Source: Rhodobacteraceae bacterium HTCC2083 (lineage in GTDB: Bacteria; Pseudomonadota; Alphaproteobacteria; Rhodobacterales; Rhodobacteraceae). Taken from it: a stretch of DNA of 64,000 bases. Below the pieces are notes generated by a model. That model did no database searches. It worked only from the letters and a program-made list of their open reading frames with translations, and was not told where the DNA came from. Positions 1-9,406 of this stretch are shown piece by piece; the first letter of the stretch is position 1; each line of letters opens with the position of its first letter. The position numbers were made by a program, and so were the translations under genes. The stretch spans positions 2,717,849 to 2,781,848 of the forward strand of contig DS995276.1 in the NCBI GenBank assembly GCA_000156115.1, given 5' to 3'.

Positions 1-1
1 T

Positions 2-556
2 GGCATGAAGCAGATGTCTGCAAATGTTGCGCTTGAGTCCCCAACAGATGCGAATGGCCTTAAGTTCCGCGTTCAGAACTCTGACGTTCTCAAAGCGCAG
101 ATGGCAGCGATTGGCGGATCTCCGCAGCCGATGGCTTTCTCTGAGGTTTACGGCGCATTGCAGACAGGCGTTGTGGATGGTCAGGAAAACACATGGTCCA
201 ACATCTACGGCAAGAAGTTCTTTGAAGTGCAGGATGGCGTCACTGAAACCAACCACGGTATCATTGACTATCTTGTTGTGACGTCCACGGATTTCTGGGA
301 CGGTCTGCCGGATGACGTGCGCAGCCAATTGGGCACGATTGTCGAGGAAGTGACGGCGACACGTAACTCCGAATCCACTGCTGTGAACGCAGCTGCACGT
401 CAGTCCATTCTGGATGCGGGCGGTGTTGTACGTGAGCTGACCGCTGAGCAGCGTCAAGAGTGGGTCACCACGATGATGCCTGTGTGGGACCAGTTCAAAG
501 AGGACGTGGGTCAAGAGAACATCGACGCCGCGCAAGCGATCAACGCGAAGCACTAA
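2..556 (+). CDS. TRAP transporter substrate-binding protein, DctP family (3' part)
   Basis: This is the C-terminal part of a periplasmic binding protein of the DctP family, open from the window edge; the true start and signal peptide lie upstream. Family features visible are GLKFRVQ near the start, then PQPMAFSEVYGALQTGVVDG, the hallmark stretch of TRAP binding proteins, followed by a helical C-terminus ending AQAINAKH. Such proteins capture organic acids, often C4-dicarboxylates, and pass them to a DctQ/DctM membrane pair. Both partners follow on the same strand, 87 bases downstream, so this is one dctPQM operon. The substrate cannot be read from the sequence. Confidence 0.93.
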   Translation, partial: GMKQMSANVALESPTDANGLKFRVQNSDVLKAQMAAIGGSPQPMAFSEVYGALQTGVVDGQENTWSNIYGKKFFEVQDGVTETNHGIIDYLVVTSTDFWDGLPDDVRSQLGTIVEEVTATRNSESTAVNAAARQSILDAGGVVRELTAEQRQEWVTTMMPVWDQFKEDVGQENIDAAQAINAKH

Positions 557-643
557 TTCCACGTTATGTGGTTCACTCCGGCGCATGCATCCGTGCCGGA
601 GTGAGATATGAATTCACCCAGAACAGAATAGGGAGGCACCGGC

Positions 644-1324
644 ATGTCTGCGCATTTTGAGCCGCAAACTGCATTGGGCCGCGCTGTGAATGAGATCGAA
701 GAGACAGCGATTGCGCTGATCCTTGGCCTCATGACCTTGATCACCTTTACCAATGTGGTCCTGCGCTATGGCTTCAACACAGGGTTAATCTGGGGGCTTG
801 AGATGGTCTCCTTCCTTTTTGCTTGGCTGGTATTATTTGGCATCAGCTACGCGGTGAAAGTGACCGCGCATTTGGGTGTCGATGCGATCATTAACCTCTT
901 CGGCACGCCCGTGAAACGGGTCTTTGCGATTATCGCCATTGCAGTGTGTATCGCTTACGCGTTTTTATTGCTTAAAGGATCGTGGGATTACTGGGCACCC
1001 TTCGCAGGGTTTGATGCCACATCCGGTCGCTGGTTCCCGACGGGGTTCGAGAATAGCCGCGATCAGGCGTGGTATGAGGTGGATGACATCTATCTGCCAG
1101 AAGTTCTGCGGTTCCTTGAGGACATGTTCAATCAGGGCGAAGAATACGAGAAAATTCCACGTTTCATTCCTTATGCGATGTTGCCATTTGGGGCTGCACT
1201 ATTGCTATTCCGCTTTGTTCAAGTGGGCATTCGCGTTGTGCGTGGCAAACAAGCGACAATCATCGTGAGTCACGAAGCAGAAGATGCCGTCGAAGACGTC
1301 GCACATCTCAATCGGGAGGGCTAA
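644..1324 (+). CDS. TRAP transporter small permease, DctQ family
   Basis: Small membrane subunit of the tripartite transporter, 226 aa. Hydrophobic segments lie near residues 22-42, 50-72, 92-112 and 178-196, the four helices expected for DctQ. A polar insert of about 60 residues (roughly 115-175) separates helices 3 and 4, which makes it longer than the common 160-190 aa DctQ. A GGGAGG-type Shine-Dalgarno sequence precedes ATG 644. It sits between the binding protein and DctM and ends 3 bases before the dctM start, so translation is probably coupled. It forms the inner-membrane complex with DctM. Confidence 0.93.
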   Translation: MSAHFEPQTALGRAVNEIEETAIALILGLMTLITFTNVVLRYGFNTGLIWGLEMVSFLFAWLVLFGISYAVKVTAHLGVDAIINLFGTPVKRVFAIIAIAVCIAYAFLLLKGSWDYWAPFAGFDATSGRWFPTGFENSRDQAWYEVDDIYLPEVLRFLEDMFNQGEEYEKIPRFIPYAMLPFGAALLLFRFVQVGIRVVRGKQATIIVSHEAEDAVEDVAHLNREG

Positions 1325-1327
1325 GGC

Positions 1328-2704
1328 ATGGAAGTTGCAGTTCTTTTTGCCATGGTGATCGGTCTTATGCTGGTCGGTGTCCCAATCGCGATCTCGCTTG
1401 GCTTTTCATCGATCATCTTTTTGTTGGTGCTAAGTGACACTTCGCTTGCCTCAATCGCGCAGACGTTTTTCCAAGCGATGGCAGGGCACTACACGCTACT
1501 TGCGATCCCGTTCTTCATTCTAGCCTCTAGCTTTATGTCCACAGGCGGCGTTGCGGCTCGGATCATTCGTTTCTCGATTGCCATTGTTGGCCATCTGCCT
1601 GGAGGCCTGGCAATCGCGGGTGTCTTCGCGTGTATGCTCTTCGCAGCGCTCTCAGGCTCTAGCCCTGCGACAGTTGTTGCCATCGGCTCCATCGTCATCG
1701 CGGGCATGGTGCAGGTGGGCTATACTAAGGACTTCGCGGCTGGTGTAATCGCCAACGCTGGTACGCTTGGTATCCTCATTCCGCCGTCCATCGTGATGGT
1801 TGTCTATGCCTCTGCCACGGATGTTTCCGTGGGCCGTATGTTCCTTGCGGGCGTCATCCCGGGTCTGATGGCTGGAACGATGTTGATGGTGACGATCTAT
1901 GCCATCGCGAAAATGCGCAACATGCCCAAAGGCGAGTGGAAGGGCTGGGGTGAAGTCTGGGCTTCAGGTGCGGAAGCAGGCTGGGGCTTGTTTCTGATCG
2001 TGATCATCTTAGGCGGCATCTACGGTGGTATCTTCACTCCGACAGAGGCCGCGGCCGTGGCCGCGGTCTATGCGTTCTTTATTGCGAACTTTATCTATCG
2101 CGATATGGGTCCGCTTTATAAAGGTGAGGGGCTGCGCAATCTAAGTCTGCTTGAAAAGCCTATCGCTTTGGTCACTGCGTTCTTCCACAAAGACACGCGC
2201 GATACGTTGTTTGAAGCAGGCAAGTTGACGGTGACCTTGATGTTCATCATTGCCAACGCGTTGATCTTGAAGCATGTCCTGACTGACGAGCAAATCCCAC
2301 AGCAGATCGCAGGTGCGATGTTGCAAGCGGGCTTTGGTGCGGTGATGTTCCTGGTGATCGTCAATGTGATCCTGCTGATCGGTGGTCAGTTTATGGAGCC
2401 GTCAGGTTTGATCGTGATCGTCGCGCCGTTGGTGTTCCCGATTGCGATTGAGTTGGGGATTGATCCGATCCACCTTGGTATCATCATGGTTGTGAACATG
2501 GAGATCGGGATGATTACGCCGCCTGTAGGTCTCAACCTGTTTGTGACCTCTGGTGTGGCTGGCATGCCAATGATGCGCGTTGTGAAAGCGGCGCTGCCGT
2601 TCCTCGCCGTACTCTTCGTTTTCCTGATTATGGTCACGTATATACCGGCGATTTCGACCTTCTTGCCGACCTACTTTATGGGGCCGGAGATCATAACGAA
2701 GTAG
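1328..2704 (+). CDS. TRAP transporter large permease, DctM family
   Basis: Large transport subunit of the TRAP system, 458 aa and almost wholly hydrophobic, with about 12 membrane helices. Typical DctM stretches are visible: GSSPATVVAIGSIVIAGM near residue 110, NAGTLGILIPPSIVMVVYA near 140, GIFTPTEAAAVAAVYAFF near 235 and GMITPPVGLNLFV near 395. It carries the sodium-coupled transport pathway in this family. A hydrophilic insert of about 45 residues (near 255-300) interrupts the usual order. The start ATG 1328 follows a GGGAGG sequence at the end of dctQ. A strong terminator follows the stop, closing the operon. Confidence 0.94.
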   Translation: MEVAVLFAMVIGLMLVGVPIAISLGFSSIIFLLVLSDTSLASIAQTFFQAMAGHYTLLAIPFFILASSFMSTGGVAARIIRFSIAIVGHLPGGLAIAGVFACMLFAALSGSSPATVVAIGSIVIAGMVQVGYTKDFAAGVIANAGTLGILIPPSIVMVVYASATDVSVGRMFLAGVIPGLMAGTMLMVTIYAIAKMRNMPKGEWKGWGEVWASGAEAGWGLFLIVIILGGIYGGIFTPTEAAAVAAVYAFFIANFIYRDMGPLYKGEGLRNLSLLEKPIALVTAFFHKDTRDTLFEAGKLTVTLMFIIANALILKHVLTDEQIPQQIAGAMLQAGFGAVMFLVIVNVILLIGGQFMEPSGLIVIVAPLVFPIAIELGIDPIHLGIIMVVNMEIGMITPPVGLNLFVTSGVAGMPMMRVVKAALPFLAVLFVFLIMVTYIPAISTFLPTYFMGPEIITK

Positions 2705-2727
2705 ATTGGCCTTACGCGAAAAAATTT

Positions 2728-2763
2728 AAATCGCGGCCCAAGCAACTGAGCCGCGATTTTTGT
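2728..2763 (+). terminator. Rho-independent terminator of the TRAP operon
   Basis: A 10-bp perfect stem (AAATCGCGGC at 2728-2737 with GCCGCGATTT at 2750-2759) around a 12-base loop, followed by a short T run. It lies 24 bases after the dctM stop codon. Confidence 0.85.
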
Positions 2764-2808
2764 ATCTAAAGAGCCATTGGTTAGGTCAAATCCGAGACAG
2801 GCTCTTCT

Positions 2809-3398
2809 TCAAATAGTCGTGCCCTTGAGAGTGTTGTAAACGCCGTATGCCATCACCACTTTTTTATGTTCATTGTCTTCTGTGATCCCTGTAAACTTTG
2901 CAAGAATACGCTGCTTTGGTCGCCAATTTTGATCTAGGAAGCCTTTCGAGAAGTTTTCGGAAAAATCGGCGCCGATCAAGGTTTTGGAGCTTTAGTGAAA
3001 GAATAGGATTTCATCCATGGCAAATGGATCTGTCACATGGAATTGATCGATTTCACCTAGCCATGCGTCTGGTGCCGTTTGTGTAAGGGCTGTCTGAAAC
3101 GTGAGATCATCATGCTTTCTCACAGTCGACGCGGGTCCCCAAAGTCTGGCATTTGGAAAACTTTCTTGCCAATCAATTAGAAATAGATGGTGAATTTGTT
3201 TGGGCTGATCAGATGTTTAACCTGCCCAAGCACTTCGATCTTTGCGGCTAAGGCTTCGCCAAAATCGATAGGCGACCAGATCCAAATATCACCGTTCTCA
3301 AGTCGAACGACTACACTGCGGATCGGATAGGGAAAGCCGTGAAAATCAACGCAGTTTCCTTCGGCGATCCAAAGATTTTCCGCAAAACTATCAAGCAC
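2809..3398 (-). pseudogene. DUF4336-type protein, pseudogene
   Basis: The reading frame from 3398 gives a recognisable DUF4336 N-terminus (ENLWIAEGNCVDFHGFPYP, then SPIDFGEAL and VKHLISPNK) and stops at 3177. The expected continuation (HHLFLIDWQESFPNARLWGP, later GEIDQFHVTDPFAMDEILFF and GADFSENFSKGF) is present in another frame. One lost base at the NK codons near 3192 restores it. A TAA at about 2993-2995 then interrupts the second frame, which resumes and ends in TGA at 2809-2811. Frameshift plus stop means the gene is dead. DUF4336 proteins have a metallo-hydrolase-like fold of unknown role. The region holds no other supported gene. Confidence 0.82.
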
Positions 3399-3442
3399 AC
3401 CCTAGACCTTTGATCTATGATTATGGCGATGTGCTTTAGAGT

Positions 3443-4324
3443 TTAGCCCTTTACCGCACCCGCTGTGAGGCCTGACACGATCTGACGTTGGAAGACGAGG
3501 ATCATCACGAACAAGGGCGCAGTCACCGACACAACCGCTGAGACCGCGAACATCACATTACCTTTGGTCTGCGTGGTGCCAAGGAAGCTGCCGATCTTTG
3601 GGATCATCGTTTGGTTGTCTTGGTTCAACAACAGTGTCGTCACCGCAAAATCATTATAAGCGAGAAGGAACGAGAACAGGCCTGTCGTGATCACGCCGGG
3701 CCACATGACGGGCACGATCACATGCCGGAAGGCTTGGAAACGGTTGCATCCGTCTACCATCGCGCTCTCGTCCAGATCTTGCGGGATGTTTTTGAAGAAG
3801 GAATGCAGCATCCAAAGCGTGAAGGGCTGGTTGATCGCGATCAATACGACGATGGCTGTAGGCAGATAGCCCCACATGTTGAATTCGAAAAACACTGGTA
3901 GGTAGCCTGAGACTAAGGTGATCTGCGGTAAGGCGCGAAAGACCAATGCGATAATTAGGAACCAGAACGCATAACGGTGTGGTGAGCGCGAAAGCGCGTA
4001 GCCCCCCAGCGTGCCAAGGGTCAGTGATATGGTCACCACAAAAAAGCACACGAGAGTGGAGTTCCAAGCCGCGCGCCAGAACTCTTCCTCGATCCATGCC
4101 CCATAGTACCCGCTGCCCGTAACGCTGCCGCCGGTTTCCGTTTGGGTCAGCTCACCTGTCAGGGCCGCAGCCCAATTGGCTTTGGAGAAAAAATCACCCT
4201 CGACCTTGAACGATCCCCAGAGCGTCCACAAGAACGGGAAGGCTGCAAGAACAAGCCACGCGCCCAAGACGACCGTAATGAAAAGTGTGAGCGGGAGGGG
4301 TTTCTTATGTGCTTTGCTAGACAT
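3443..4324 (-). CDS. Carbohydrate-type ABC transporter permease (MalG family)
   Basis: Inner-membrane permease, 293 aa, of the CUT1 class of ABC importers. An N-terminal helix (residues 12-32), a periplasmic loop and five further helices fit the MalG pattern. The EAA loop that docks onto the ATPase reads DESAMVDGCNRFQAFRHVIV near residue 190, followed by PVMWPG. The gene starts 3 bases after the upstream permease gene ends, so they are co-transcribed with it and with the binding protein. The ATPase of the system is probably the plus-strand gene at 6929. The substrate is unknown; context suggests it feeds the enzymes at 8096-15228. Confidence 0.92.
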   Translation of the reverse strand: MSSKAHKKPLPLTLFITVVLGAWLVLAAFPFLWTLWGSFKVEGDFFSKANWAAALTGELTQTETGGSVTGSGYYGAWIEEEFWRAAWNSTLVCFFVVTISLTLGTLGGYALSRSPHRYAFWFLIIALVFRALPQITLVSGYLPVFFEFNMWGYLPTAIVVLIAINQPFTLWMLHSFFKNIPQDLDESAMVDGCNRFQAFRHVIVPVMWPGVITTGLFSFLLAYNDFAVTTLLLNQDNQTMIPKIGSFLGTTQTKGNVMFAVSAVVSVTAPLFVMILVFQRQIVSGLTAGAVKG

Positions 4325-4327
4325 GTT

Positions 4328-5365
4328 TTATTTCCGCCCAAAGTCGCGCCATGTGCGGATCAGCACAGGGGTCAAAAGAATTATAACGCCGATCACTGTC
4401 AGCACAGAGGTCGCAGCCGCCGAAGACAACTGACGGGTCTCGCCTCCAAGGTCATTAAAGATCGCCCAGCTGAGCGAGGTCGCATGTGCAGAGGCTGAAA
4501 AGCTGATGATCGGTTCAAAGACGCGGAAGTTATCCATCAATTGCATCAGCGCGATGAAGGTTGTCAGCGGCAGGAGGTGGGGCAGGACAACATAGCGAAT
4601 GCGCTGCGCGCGCGAAGCACCATCGATCATCGCGGATTCTAGCGTTTCTGTATTCACCGTTTGCAAGCCTGCGTAATAGACGATGAAGGCGAAGGGGGCG
4701 GAGTGCCACACGCCGTAAACCATAAGCATAATCCACATCAGCGGCGTTGACGCTTTAATCGACAGGTTTGGATCACCGGAAATGTCTTGTAAAAACGCCC
4801 CCACAATGCCTCGCGCGTCGACCATCCAAAACAGGATCAGCGCGCCCACAAGCGGTGTGATCATCATTGGCAATAGGGAGACAAAGATAAGCTGTCCTCG
4901 GATCAATTTTGTGGCGCTGTTGACGGCCACGGCGATCAAAAAGCCGAGGATAATGACAAGCGGTGTCACAACGAAGGTGAAGGTGAGCGTAAAAGCCATC
5001 GCTTTGTAGAATGGAAGATTCAGCATACGTCCACCGAAATCGCGCCAGCCTCGGGCTGCGTTCCAAGCGTCGCCGACCTCATTTACGGCCAAGTGGCCGC
5101 GATCCATATAGGTGGTGAGACCTGCGAATTGCCCAAGCGGTTTGGCGTCGCGCAACGATTCGGTCGCTTCTTGGTCTACTGTTGTGGATTGGCGACAACC
5201 AAAAGGGCCGCAGTTTTCGACTTCGATGATGACCTGTTCATGCGAGACGTGAAGTGACTGCACGACGATCGAAACCATCGGTAAAAAGATGAAAAGCAGC
5301 ATTGCCAAAGCTGAGGGAAGAACGAACCAGAAGAATGTTTTGTGCTTCATCGCTGGCGCTTTCAC
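4328..5365 (-). CDS. Carbohydrate-type ABC transporter permease (MalF/UgpA family)
   Basis: Second inner-membrane permease, 345 aa from a GTG at 5365; an ATG at 5350 (MKHKTFFWF) is an equally likely start. A signal-anchor helix at residues 10-30 is followed by a periplasmic loop of about 90 residues rich in charged residues and containing CGPFGC. Five more helices follow. The EAA motif reads ESAMIDGASRAQRIRYVVLP near residue 245. It pairs with the MalG-type permease directly downstream. The cysteine-containing loop is larger than in minimal UgpA proteins and resembles the extended loop of MalF. Confidence 0.92.
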   Translation of the reverse strand: MKAPAMKHKTFFWFVLPSALAMLLFIFLPMVSIVVQSLHVSHEQVIIEVENCGPFGCRQSTTVDQEATESLRDAKPLGQFAGLTTYMDRGHLAVNEVGDAWNAARGWRDFGGRMLNLPFYKAMAFTLTFTFVVTPLVIILGFLIAVAVNSATKLIRGQLIFVSLLPMMITPLVGALILFWMVDARGIVGAFLQDISGDPNLSIKASTPLMWIMLMVYGVWHSAPFAFIVYYAGLQTVNTETLESAMIDGASRAQRIRYVVLPHLLPLTTFIALMQLMDNFRVFEPIISFSASAHATSLSWAIFNDLGGETRQLSSAAATSVLTVIGVIILLTPVLIRTWRDFGRK

Positions 5366-5450
5366 TTATGGAAAATAGGGTGTTTTTTTGGGGGGAGGGT
5401 AAGAGGGGCAGACGCACTGCCCCTCCCTTAAAGATAGGACCGCTCAGTAT

Positions 5451-6686
5451 CTACTGAAGGAAGCCTTTTTCTTTTGCTGCAGAGGAGTAAGCCGCTTCGA
5501 TATCTGTCAGTGCTTGCTCTGCGCTTTCTTTGCCTTGCAAGAAATCGCCGATGTTGTCGCCAAGCGCCGTGTGCAGAAGGCCCATGAATGGTAACATTGG
5601 GTATGGCTGCGCGCTCATGTTGATCGCTGCGAATACGCCGTCGTTGACCGGACCAGGTGTGTAGCCGTCGATCATCCAAACCGCTTGCGTCATTGTTTCA
5701 TCGGTCAAGATGCTTGGGCTCACGCCGTTTTTCATCGCAAGGAATGTTGCTGTAGCATCTTCGTCAGACACGTTCTTTGCAACAGTCCAGCCGTCCCACC
5801 AAAGCGTGGATGCTGGGATAGAGCCGCCGCCGACAGTCATAGGCGCGCCAACTTTGATGTTTTCATAGACTTCCGGCTCAGCACCTTCGTCGTCCATGAG
5901 GTTGCCCATGCGAGAGCCCCACATGTTCATCATCATCACGTTGCCCGCTTCCATTTCCGCGTTTGTCGCGTTGGAATCGTGCGTCAGGTAGTCAGGGTTC
6001 ATATACGCAGTCAGCGCCTTCATCATCTCAAGTGCTGCTTTACCTTGACCATTGTTGATCGCAACTTCGGCAGAGCCAGGCTTGAAGAATTCGCCGCCGT
6101 GGCCGATGTACATGTTCACGAACTCTTCCGCGAGGTTCCAGCCAGCTTTGTAAGCGCCGCCGATTGGGTTCTCTGCGATGCCCATTTCGCGCATTTTCTC
6201 AGCCGCTGCGAGCATGTCTTCGTATGTTGCTGGTGGCTCCATGCCGATTTTCTCAAGCGCATCTGCGCGGTATGCGAGCGTTTGAGCGTTGGCCATGAAA
6301 GCAACCGCATAGATTTTGCCGTCGATTGTGATCAACTGGTTCTTTGGGATGTCCGCGCCGTGTGCGGCGACGAGATCATCCAAAGGACGCACAACATCTT
6401 CGTTGATCAACGCAACAACTGACGAGTTGGCGATAATCGCAGATGTGTACTCTGCTGGATCGCCGGACATGCCCGCAACGTTAATCTTCTGGTGGTCTGC
6501 TGTAAGGTTTGAAGACACGTCCAAACCTGCACAAGACGCGGCGCCCGCCGCGACTGTTTTAATTGCTGGGAATTCATTGCCAACGATGCTGACGCGACCT
6601 GCGTCAACGCCGCAAGACGCCATTGCTGTTGTGCCGGACAGAACAGCGAATGCTGTCGTCGCCGCGAAATTTTTCCAAGAATACAT
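5451..6686 (-). CDS. ABC transporter extracellular solute-binding protein (CUT1 type)
   Basis: Periplasmic binding protein of 411 aa with a Sec signal peptide (MYSWKNFAATTAFAVLSGTT, cleavage probably after AMA near residue 24). The mature part shows the family 1 solute-binding pattern: SSVVALINEDVVRPLDDL near residue 88, IYAVAFMANAQTLAYRADAL near 125, and a late VNDGVFAAINMSAQPYP segment. This fold binds sugars, polyols, glycerophosphodiesters and similar compounds. It is the first gene of the minus-strand operon and is transcribed from the divergent control region at 6687-6928, which carries LacI-type palindromes. The ligand cannot be deduced. Confidence 0.92.
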   Translation of the reverse strand: MYSWKNFAATTAFAVLSGTTAMASCGVDAGRVSIVGNEFPAIKTVAAGAASCAGLDVSSNLTADHQKINVAGMSGDPAEYTSAIIANSSVVALINEDVVRPLDDLVAAHGADIPKNQLITIDGKIYAVAFMANAQTLAYRADALEKIGMEPPATYEDMLAAAEKMREMGIAENPIGGAYKAGWNLAEEFVNMYIGHGGEFFKPGSAEVAINNGQGKAALEMMKALTAYMNPDYLTHDSNATNAEMEAGNVMMMNMWGSRMGNLMDDEGAEPEVYENIKVGAPMTVGGGSIPASTLWWDGWTVAKNVSDEDATATFLAMKNGVSPSILTDETMTQAVWMIDGYTPGPVNDGVFAAINMSAQPYPMLPFMGLLHTALGDNIGDFLQGKESAEQALTDIEAAYSSAAKEKGFLQ

Positions 6687-6928
6687 GGTTCAAGAACCTC
6701 CGTGTGTGTTGTGTGGCCTGCTTTTCGAGCCGTTTGTTCTTATCTTATGATGCGAATATGACGAATCGCCAAGTGCTTGCATACGATTGCAAGACTATGC
6801 CACGAATCGAAAAGCGTGCAAGGAATAATCTGAGGTTCCACGTTGTAAGCGCTAACAAACAAAGGCTTGCGCGAAGAAACGATTCGCGGATAAGGTTTGT
6901 GCATTCGTATGCAAAAAGGGAACTCCCA
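6687..6928. promoter_or_regulatory. Divergent control region with LacI-family-like operators
   Basis: This stretch separates the minus-strand binding-protein operon from the plus-strand ATPase gene. It holds three palindromes: CTTGCATACGATTGCAAG at 6776-6793, TTGTAAGCGCTAACAA at 6843-6858, and TGCATTCGTATGCA at 6900-6913. The first and third share TGCATACGAWTGCA when one is reverse-complemented (13 of 14 bases). The second matches the general form of LacI-family operators with a central CG or GC step. A further inverted repeat (CGCGAA/TTCGCG) lies at 6870-6888. A LacI-type regulator gene lies in the same locus at 10440, so self-contained control is the likely reading. Promoter boxes were not assigned. 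Confidence 0.65.
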
Positions 6929-7978
6929 ATGGCCGAAATTCAGCTGCGTAACCTCTCAAAACGATGGGGCGACTTCGTTGGTGTTCACGATTTTGATCTG
7001 ACCATAGCCGATCAGGAGTTTCTGGTGCTTCTCGGCCCCTCGGGTTGTGGAAAAACTACAACGATGCGGATGATTGCCGGTCTTGAAGATGCCAGCGGGG
7101 GCGACATTATTGTTGATGGCGTTCGCGTTAACGATCTTGATCCCAAGGATCGCGACGTGGCGATGGTGTTCCAAAGTTACGCGCTGTACCCCAACATGAA
7201 CGTATATGAAAATATCCGCTTTCCCTTAAAGGTGCGTAAGTCTGATCCTGCCGAGCAAGACGCACGCGTACGGCGCGCGGCCGAGATGGTTGAGTTGACA
7301 GAATTTCTAGACCGCCGCCCGGCTGAGCTGTCTGGTGGTCAACGCCAGCGTGTTGCTTTGGCCCGAGCGATTGTGCGTCGCCCAAATGTGTTCTTGATGG
7401 ATGAACCGCTCTCGAATTTGGACGCGAAGCTGCGTGTGTCGACACGTGCACAGATCAAAAACCTCTCGCATGAGCTGAAAGTGACGACGGTGTACGTGAC
7501 GCACGATCAGATTGAGGCGATGACCCTCGCGGACCGCGTTGTTGTTATGTTCAAAGGCATCGTCCAACAGGTCGCAACGCCGACAGAGATTTACGATCGC
7601 CCCGCAAATACGTTCGTGGCGAGCTTTATCGGTAACCCTGCGATGAACCTGATTGAGGGTGAATTAAGGGGCGGTGTCTTTACCGCACCTAATGTCAGCA
7701 TCCCTGGGCTGGATGGTCCTGATGGCCCGATCACGCTTGGCTTTCGCGCAGAAGACGCAAGCCTTGGGTCTGACGGCGGTGCAGGCCAATTGAAAGCTGC
7801 GGTTTATTCACTTGAGCTGCTTGGAGATTCAACCATGGTCACTGTCAAAATCGAGGGTGCATTGGTGTCAATCAAGGCGGACAAAACTTTCCGTGCAGAG
7901 ATTGGGGACGAGATCGTCGGAGGAATTTCAGCGGGCATTTGCCATTTGTTTGACGCCACTTCCGGTGAACGGCTTTGA
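6929..7978 (+). CDS. ABC transporter ATP-binding protein (MalK/UgpC family)
   Basis: Cytoplasmic ATPase of a CUT1 importer, 349 aa from ATG 6929. That start follows AAGGGA with good spacing and gives the normal MAEIQLRNLSKRWG beginning; the frame is open far upstream, but that part reads like intergenic DNA. Walker A GPSGCGKTT is at 36-44, the Q-loop glutamine at 82, signature LSGGQ at 134-138, Walker B LMDEP near 156-160 and the switch histidine at 192. The C-terminal 115 residues form the TOBE/regulatory domain typical of MalK. It is divergent from, and probably serves, the permeases and binding protein at 3443-6686. Confidence 0.95.
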   Translation: MAEIQLRNLSKRWGDFVGVHDFDLTIADQEFLVLLGPSGCGKTTTMRMIAGLEDASGGDIIVDGVRVNDLDPKDRDVAMVFQSYALYPNMNVYENIRFPLKVRKSDPAEQDARVRRAAEMVELTEFLDRRPAELSGGQRQRVALARAIVRRPNVFLMDEPLSNLDAKLRVSTRAQIKNLSHELKVTTVYVTHDQIEAMTLADRVVVMFKGIVQQVATPTEIYDRPANTFVASFIGNPAMNLIEGELRGGVFTAPNVSIPGLDGPDGPITLGFRAEDASLGSDGGAGQLKAAVYSLELLGDSTMVTVKIEGALVSIKADKTFRAEIGDEIVGGISAGICHLFDATSGERL

Positions 7979-8095
7979 ACGAAACTGAAGCTATGCGTTG
8001 GTTTTCCATTATGGGCTTGGATCTCTGACCTGCGACATATGCTGTTTACAGAAATAACCCGCGTCTAACGCGGCGAAACGACGAGGATGAAATCA

Positions 8096-9406
8096 ATGGC
8101 CATCACAACGCTCAAAGCCGGCAAACCCGAAGAGGAACGCGCAGAAGATGATGCTAAGGTGCGCGGTATTGTTGAGGATACGCTGAGAGATATTGAGGTG
8201 CGCGGCGATACGGCTGTGCGCGAGTTGAGCGCGAAGTTCGACAAGTATGAACCTGAGAACTTCCGTTTGAACCAATCCGAAATCGACGCTGCGATGAGCA
8301 AAGTTTCTGCGCGCGATATGGAGGATATCAAATTCGCGCAGGTCCAAATTCGCCGTTTCGCCGAAGCGCAGCGCGCGTCAATGACGGATATCGAAGTGGA
8401 AACCATGCCGGGTGTAGTGCTGGGCCACAAGAATATCCCTGTACAATCAGTGGGTTGCTATGTGCCAGGTGGTAAGTTCCCGATGGTCGCTTCTGCGCAT
8501 ATGTCGGTGCTTACGGCCAATGTTGCGCAGGTTCCTCGGATCATCGCGTCTGCTCCTCCAATGAACGGTGAACCGCATCCGGCAATTGTTGCGGCGATGC
8601 ATATGGGCGGCGCACACGAGATTTACGTGATGGGTGGCATGCAAGCGGTGGGTGCGATGGCGATTGGTACGGAAACGATCAAACCTGTGGATATGCTGGT
8701 CGGTCCGGGCAATGCCTTTGTTGCTGAGGCCAAGCGTCAGCTCTTTGGTCGCGTCGGTATCGATTTGTTCGCGGGTCCGACGGAAACAATGGTGATCGCT
8801 GACGACACTGTTGATGCAGAAATGTGCGCGACGGATTTGTTGGGGCAGGCGGAGCATGGTTATAACTCGCCTGCGGTCTTGCTCACGAATTCGAAGAGAT
8901 TGGCCGAAGAAACCTTGGTCGAGATCGAACGCATTCTCGAAATTCTTCCAACCAAAGAGACCGCTCGCACAAGCTGGGAAGACTACGGCGAAGTTATCCT
9001 GTGCGACTCCTATGACGAAATGCTGACCGTCGCCAACGATATTGCCTCCGAGCACGTCCAAGTTATGACGGACCGCGATGATTGGTTCCTTGAAAATATG
9101 CATTCCTACGGGGCTTTGTTCCTGGGGCCGCGCACAAATGTAGCCAATGGCGACAAGGTGATTGGTACGAACCACACGCTGCCAACGAAGAAAGCAGGGC
9201 GCTACACAGGTGGCCTTTGGGTCGGCAAGTTCTTAAAAACGCACAGTTATCAGCGTGTCACTACAGATGAAGCTGCAGCAGAGATTGGTGCATATGGCTC
9301 GCGATTGTGTATGCTGGAAGGGTTCGTGGGTCATGCAGAACAGTGCAACCTGAGGGTCCGTCGTTATGGCGGTAAGAACGTGCCATATGGAACGGCCGCT
9401 GAATGA
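8096..9406 (+). CDS. Histidinol dehydrogenase-family enzyme, probably catabolic
   Basis: A zinc- and NAD-dependent dehydrogenase of the HisD/HpsN family, 436 aa. Start ATG 8096 is preceded by GAGG at 9-base spacing; ATG 8087 is too close to it. All hallmark residues are present: zinc ligands Q251, H254, D353 and H413, the catalytic pair E319-H320, and H360 in GTNHTLPT. Family members oxidise a primary alcohol to an acid in two steps (histidinol to histidine; sulfopropanediol to sulfolactate for HpsN). It is not in a histidine operon. It lies first in a run of unusual enzymes beside an ABC importer, so a catabolic substrate is inferred. HpsN activity is possible but none of the usual hps partners is here. 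Confidence 0.88.
   Translation: MAITTLKAGKPEEERAEDDAKVRGIVEDTLRDIEVRGDTAVRELSAKFDKYEPENFRLNQSEIDAAMSKVSARDMEDIKFAQVQIRRFAEAQRASMTDIEVETMPGVVLGHKNIPVQSVGCYVPGGKFPMVASAHMSVLTANVAQVPRIIASAPPMNGEPHPAIVAAMHMGGAHEIYVMGGMQAVGAMAIGTETIKPVDMLVGPGNAFVAEAKRQLFGRVGIDLFAGPTETMVIADDTVDAEMCATDLLGQAEHGYNSPAVLLTNSKRLAEETLVEIERILEILPTKETARTSWEDYGEVILCDSYDEMLTVANDIASEHVQVMTDRDDWFLENMHSYGALFLGPRTNVANGDKVIGTNHTLPTKKAGRYTGGLWVGKFLKTHSYQRVTTDEAAAEIGAYGSRLCMLEGFVGHAEQCNLRVRRYGGKNVPYGTAAE

Noticed and set aside
8447-9175. Minus-strand open frame within the HisD-like gene
   Set aside because: Histidine- and arginine-rich translation typical of an antisense shadow of a conserved coding sequence.
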